Below are positions 13,958-14,860 of a DNA stretch of 14,860 bases, one piece after another (the first letter of the stretch is position 1; each line of letters begins with the position of its first letter). A program made the position numbers and the translations under genes. The stretch is from CAIJXV01 sp964497135 (GTDB lineage Bacteria > Verrucomicrobiota > Kiritimatiellia > CAIKKV01 > CAIJXV01), in contig CAZCDO010000092.1 of NCBI GenBank assembly GCA_964497135.1, positions 1 through 14,860 on the forward strand, written 5' to 3'. The notes under the pieces were generated by a model. It saw only the letters and a program-made list of their open reading frames with translations. It was not told the origin of the DNA and did no database searches.

Positions 13958-14734
13958 CTAGGACTTCCTCGGAAACCACGGGAAAAACATACTCGTGGTT
14001 TTCTGATACTCCTGGTATTCCGGCCTGTCCTTGTATTTGGCCTCTAACATGGGGATGCCCGAAACGTACAAGAGAAGGAAATCGATCAAAACCGGGCTGA
14101 TCAGCGCCCAGCCGCCGCCGGGCACATTGAGGGCGATCAAGAAACAACCCCACCAGAGTGTCGCTTCGCCGAAATAATTGGGATGCCGGGTATAGCGCCA
14201 GACGCCGGTGCGCATCACCCGCCCTTTGTTGGCTGGATTCTTCATGAACTTTAGCAACTGGTAATCACCCACCGCTTCGAACAGAAAACCCACCAGCCAA
14301 ACCCCGACCCCCAGCGCATCCAACCCATTCAGCGGGCCGCCCCGCCGGGCGTTGACCAGCCAGATCGGCGCGCAAACCAGGAACATGACCGTCCCCTGCA
14401 ACATATAAATCTGGAAATAACTGCGCACATAAAACCAGCGGCCCCAAGTCTCGCGCCAGTTCCGGTACCGAAAATCCTCGCCCGTCCGACCGGCATTGCG
14501 GATCAGAATGTGCAGAGAGAGACGCCCCCCCCACACCAGCACCAGTCCCGCCAACAGGGCCCGCCGGGCATCCAGACCCTCCCCCCACCCAAGCGTAAAA
14601 AGCATGACCAGAATGAACCCCATTCCCCAGGCGCCATCCATGATTCCGTTATCCTTCTTCCAAAGCGCCAGAAGATGGATGAGATTCACGTATACAAAAA
14701 TAGTCGCCGATGCGATGAGCAGTATTTTGTTCAT
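13958..14734 (-). CDS. DUF1295 membrane protein (steroid 5-alpha-reductase / ICMT-like fold)
   Basis: This 258-residue polytopic membrane protein has the DUF1295 signature TGVWRYTRHPNYFGE (176-190), preceded by WGGRLSLHILIRN (68-80) and followed by EAKYKDRPEYQEYQ (231-244). The family is related to steroid 5-alpha reductases and isoprenylcysteine methyltransferases, which use NADPH or SAM at a membrane-embedded site, so an enzymatic role on a lipid is plausible. Which reaction it performs is not shown by the sequence. It is the first gene of a six-gene minus-strand operon and ends two bases before the DUF2878 start. The ATG at 14734 has no Shine-Dalgarno sequence at normal spacing and lies eight bases after a strong -10 element. 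Confidence 0.9.
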   Translation of the reverse strand: MNKILLIASATIFVYVNLIHLLALWKKDNGIMDGAWGMGFILVMLFTLGWGEGLDARRALLAGLVLVWGGRLSLHILIRNAGRTGEDFRYRNWRETWGRWFYVRSYFQIYMLQGTVMFLVCAPIWLVNARRGGPLNGLDALGVGVWLVGFLFEAVGDYQLLKFMKNPANKGRVMRTGVWRYTRHPNYFGEATLWWGCFLIALNVPGGGWALISPVLIDFLLLYVSGIPMLEAKYKDRPEYQEYQKTTSMFFPWFPRKS

Positions 14735-14742
14735 ATTTGAGA

Positions 14743-14771
14743 ATTTTACCCTTCCGCCTCCCGTAAGTCAA
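14743..14771 (-). promoter_or_regulatory. Sigma-70-like promoter of the six-gene lipid operon, probably giving a leaderless mRNA
   Basis: On the minus strand TTGACT (14771-14766, 5/6 match) and TAAAAT (14748-14743, 5/6) are separated by exactly 17 bases. The DUF1295 ATG starts at 14734. Transcription would begin at about 14737-14735, leaving a leader of zero to three bases. GGAGG exists upstream but lies within the promoter spacer, too far from the ATG to act as a ribosome binding site. Confidence 0.7.
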
Positions 14772-14811
14772 TGCGGGCTCAAGGTCCCTAATCCTCGCGT
14801 AAGATCGCATC

Positions 14812-14860
14812 GGCGAAAGGCGCCCGCAGGGGTCACCCCTGGGCGGAGCGGGGTTTCGCC
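14812..14860. repeat. Large GC-rich inverted repeat at the right window edge
   Basis: GGCGAAA (14812-14818) is complementary to TTTCGCC (14854-14860). Inside it CGCCC/AGGGG (14821-14832, with a two-base GC bulge) pairs with CCCCT/GGGCG (14836-14845) around a TCA loop. There is no T-run on either strand. It may be a dispersed palindromic element or the 3' structure of a gene beyond the window. Confidence 0.55.

Overview
The window is GC-rich chromosomal DNA (about 60% G+C by eye), gene-dense and ordinary in codon use. It has no phage, IS or CRISPR signature. I cannot name the organism. The mix suggests a Gram-negative environmental bacterium: two exported or lipoprotein-type envelope proteins, a GH36 galactosidase, an unnamed TolB-like propeller family, and intergenic hairpin repeats of a kind I associate, from memory, with Verrucomicrobiota, Kiritimatiellota and other PVC-group genomes. 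That placement is an inference of low to moderate confidence.

Layout. (1) Positions 1-2383, minus strand: one uninterrupted GH36 alpha-galactosidase-like frame that runs off the left edge. Because its stop lies outside the window it is easily missed in favour of spurious plus-strand ORFs. (2) A 318-base divergent spacer. (3) Positions 2702-5382, plus strand: a PIN-PhoH ATPase whose stop overlaps by one base the start of an M20 metallopeptidase. (4) Positions 5506-7154, plus strand: a polyprenol-phosphate sugar synthase-like GT2 followed by a UbiA-superfamily prenyltransferase of the decaprenyl-phosphate phosphoribosyltransferase type. A promoter sits so close to the GT2 start that the mRNA may be leaderless. 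(5) tRNA-Thr(TGT), then a cytoplasmic TolB/PD40 propeller protein. (6) Positions 8501-9015: a non-coding stretch full of hairpins, including three copies of a 23-base palindromic repeat. (7) Positions 14734-9016, minus strand: a six-gene operon ending against that repeat array.

The six-gene operon is the most interesting part. In transcription order it encodes a DUF1295 membrane protein, a DUF2878 membrane protein, an exported chalcone-isomerase-like protein, a DUF3833 lipoprotein, an FAD-dependent oxidoreductase, and a single protein that fuses DUF1365 to a cyclopropane-fatty-acid-synthase-type methyltransferase. Most of these families are known to travel together in proteobacterial lipid-modification clusters. 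The gene set implies membrane fatty-acyl modification: SAM-dependent methylation of an unsaturated acyl chain plus redox steps, with envelope-located accessory proteins. The methyltransferase keeps three of the four side-chain bicarbonate-site residues of classical Cfa but has Gln where E. coli Cfa has His266, so its product may not be a simple cyclopropane. A TTGACT-17-TAAAAT promoter lies directly before the first gene, and its predicted transcript has almost no leader.
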